Positions 14,671 through 16,082 of a stretch of DNA of 16,082 bases are shown here, piece by piece (positions within the stretch are counted from its first letter, which is position 1; the number at the start of each line of letters is the position of its first letter). The translations under genes were made by a program, and so were the position numbers. Location: assembly GCA_021647805.1 (NCBI GenBank), contig JAKITZ010000026.1, positions 1-16,082 on the forward strand. The letters are read 5' to 3'. The notes beneath the pieces are model-generated. The model was not told the DNA's origin. It ran no database searches and saw only the letters and a list, made by a program, of their open reading frames with translations. The DNA comes from Robiginitomaculum sp. (GTDB taxonomy: Bacteria; Pseudomonadota; Alphaproteobacteria; Caulobacterales; Maricaulaceae).

Positions 14671-16082
14671 CTAGTCTTCTTTATCAGAAGCACCTTTTAG
14701 AGCTTCACCAAGGATATCCCCAAGTGATGCACCAGAATCTGTTGAACCATATTGTTCAATCGCTTCTTTTTCTTGTGCCATTTCTAATGCTTTGATCGAC
14801 AGTGATAGTCTACGTGTTGATTTATCAACACTGGTAATACGAGCATCAACCTTATCACCAACCGCATAACGCTCTGGGCGTTGCTCGGAACGATCACGGG
14901 ACAGATCAGATTTGCGAATAAACGCTTTAACCTTGTTATCGTCACCCAAAGTCACTTCAATACCACCAGAAGTTACTTCGCTTACTACACAAGTAACCGT
15001 TGCTCCGCGATTAAAGTCGCTGCCTGATACTGGATCTTTTTCAAGTTGTTTGATGCCAAGCGAAACCCGCTCTTTGTCAGTGTCAATATCCAAAACCTTA
15101 GCAGTAACAGTATCGCCTTTTTTATAGTCAGCCAAAGCTTCGTCGCCAGAGCGTGACCAGTCGAGATCAGATAAGTGAACCATGCCATCAATCATGCCAT
15201 CAAGGCCAACAAAAAGACCAAATTCAGTAATGTTGCGAACTTCACCACTAACAGTAGAGCCTACTGGATTAGCACTAGCAAATGCGCTCCATGGGTTATC
15301 AGCACACTGCTTGATACCTAATGAGATGCGGCGTTTTTCTGGATCAACTTCCAGCACTACAACCTCAACCTCTTGCGAAGTAGAAACGATTTTACCCGGA
15401 TGAATATTTTTCTTTGTCCAGCTCATTTCACTAACGTGAACCAAACCTTCAATTCCGGCCTCAAGTTCAACAAATGCACCGTATTCAGTGATGTTAGTAA
15501 CACGGCCAGTAAAACGTGATTCAAGTGGGTATTTAGCCACCACTTCTTCCCATGGATCAGCTTCAAGCTGTTTCATACCAAGCGAGATACGCTGGCTGTC
15601 AGGATTGATTTTGACCACTTGTACTTTAACTGTATCGCCAACATTTAATATCTGACTTGGATGATTGACCCGTCGCCAGCTCATGTCGGTTACGTGTAAC
15701 AAACCATCAATACCGCCAAGGTCAACAAAAGCACCGTAATCAGTGATATTTTTAACCACACCTTCACGAACTTCTCCTTCGTGTAGTTGGTTGATCAGTT
15801 CGGCACGTTGTTCGGCGCGGCTTTCTTCCATAATAGCTCGTCTGGAAACTACGATATTTCCCCGTGGACGATCCATTTTCAAAACTGCAAACGGCTGGGT
15901 TAGACCCATAAGAGGCCCAAGATCACGCACTGGACGAATATCAACTTGCGAACCCGGCAAGAACGCACTAGCTCCGCCAAGATCAACGGTAAATCCGCCT
16001 TTAACACGACCAACGATGACACCGTCTCCCGGCCCTTCTTTTGCAAATGACTTTTCAATCATATCCCATGCTTCTTCTCTAC
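14671..16082 (-). CDS. rpsA: 30S ribosomal protein S1, C-terminal part (gene runs off the window)
   Basis: About 470 residues are present of the roughly 560-570 usual in alphaproteobacteria; the 5' end lies beyond the right edge. S1 helps the 30S subunit bind and unfold mRNA. Five S1 (OB-fold) repeats are visible. The first in the window (GRVKGGFTVDLGG, AFLPGSQVD) corresponds to family repeat 2. Three close copies follow, carrying ITDYGAFVDL, ITEYGAFVEL and ITEFGLFVGL, each with a HV/HL-S-D/E-W core. The last, more divergent repeat has VTSGGIEVTL. The tail GEALKGASDKED is acidic and low-complexity. The reading frame continues upstream of the internal ATG at 16062 with EEAWD, which matches S1 and shows that this ATG is not the start. 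rpsA followed by ihfB is a standard proteobacterial pair. Confidence 0.96.
   Translation of the reverse strand, partial: REEAWDMIEKSFAKEGPGDGVIVGRVKGGFTVDLGGASAFLPGSQVDIRPVRDLGPLMGLTQPFAVLKMDRPRGNIVVSRRAIMEESRAEQRAELINQLHEGEVREGVVKNITDYGAFVDLGGIDGLLHVTDMSWRRVNHPSQILNVGDTVKVQVVKINPDSQRISLGMKQLEADPWEEVVAKYPLESRFTGRVTNITEYGAFVELEAGIEGLVHVSEMSWTKKNIHPGKIVSTSQEVEVVVLEVDPEKRRISLGIKQCADNPWSAFASANPVGSTVSGEVRNITEFGLFVGLDGMIDGMVHLSDLDWSRSGDEALADYKKGDTVTAKVLDIDTDKERVSLGIKQLEKDPVSGSDFNRGATVTCVVSEVTSGGIEVTLGDDNKVKAFIRKSDLSRDRSEQRPERYAVGDKVDARITSVDKSTRRLSLSIKALEMAQEKEAIEQYGSTDSGASLGDILGEALKGASDKED

Overview
The window appears to hold DNA from two different bacteria joined near position 3720. From about 3721 to the right end is a moderately AT-rich segment with the gene order addB-addA-trxA / folC-accD-(DUF2147)-trpA-trpB-trpF-ihfB-rpsA. 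This order and the protein signatures (alpha-type AddA and AddB, AccD without its zinc-ribbon cysteines, rpsA beside ihfB and trpFBA) point to an alphaproteobacterium; I cannot name the genus. From 1 to about 3720 the DNA is visibly more GC-rich and has different codon use. It carries intergenic repeats of a style that I associate, from memory, with Planctomycetota, Hydrogenedentota and similar environmental phyla.

Left block. Positions 1-386 are non-coding and carry three different repeat motifs. Next come an ABC-2 type membrane permease (387-1226) and, overlapping it by one base, a 622-residue protein (1226-3094). That protein has a peptide-maturase-like N-terminal domain, a radical-SAM-like core without the CxxxCxxC cluster motif, a partly degraded SPASM domain and a C-terminal GNAT-like domain. 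The pair looks like part of a peptide modification and export locus, but no precursor peptide or ABC ATPase is visible. On the minus strand, 3226-3720 is the 3' end of a beta-sandwich protein cut off at the junction.

Junction. At about 3712-3728 two genes are each broken: the minus-strand gene loses its 5' part and addB loses roughly its first two thirds. The 464-codon plus-strand frame and the 219-codon minus-strand frame that cross this point are both chimeric. The simplest explanation is a metagenome misassembly; a real rearrangement is possible.

Right block, plus strand. The addB 3' part and complete addA overlap by one base and encode the AddAB helicase-nuclease for double-strand break repair. 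trxA (thioredoxin) follows. Its 3' end overlaps the convergent folC by 21 bp.

Right block, minus strand, read from the right. A partial rpsA ends at a strong intrinsic terminator. ihfB follows, with its own terminator hairpin just upstream of trpF. trpF, trpB and trpA overlap (8 bp and 4 bp). A small secreted DUF2147 protein sits between trpA and accD. accD and folC overlap by 4 bp. Two related intergenic elements (10782-10890 and 14452-14620), each a palindrome plus a conserved box, lie upstream of accD and ihfB. They may carry promoters.
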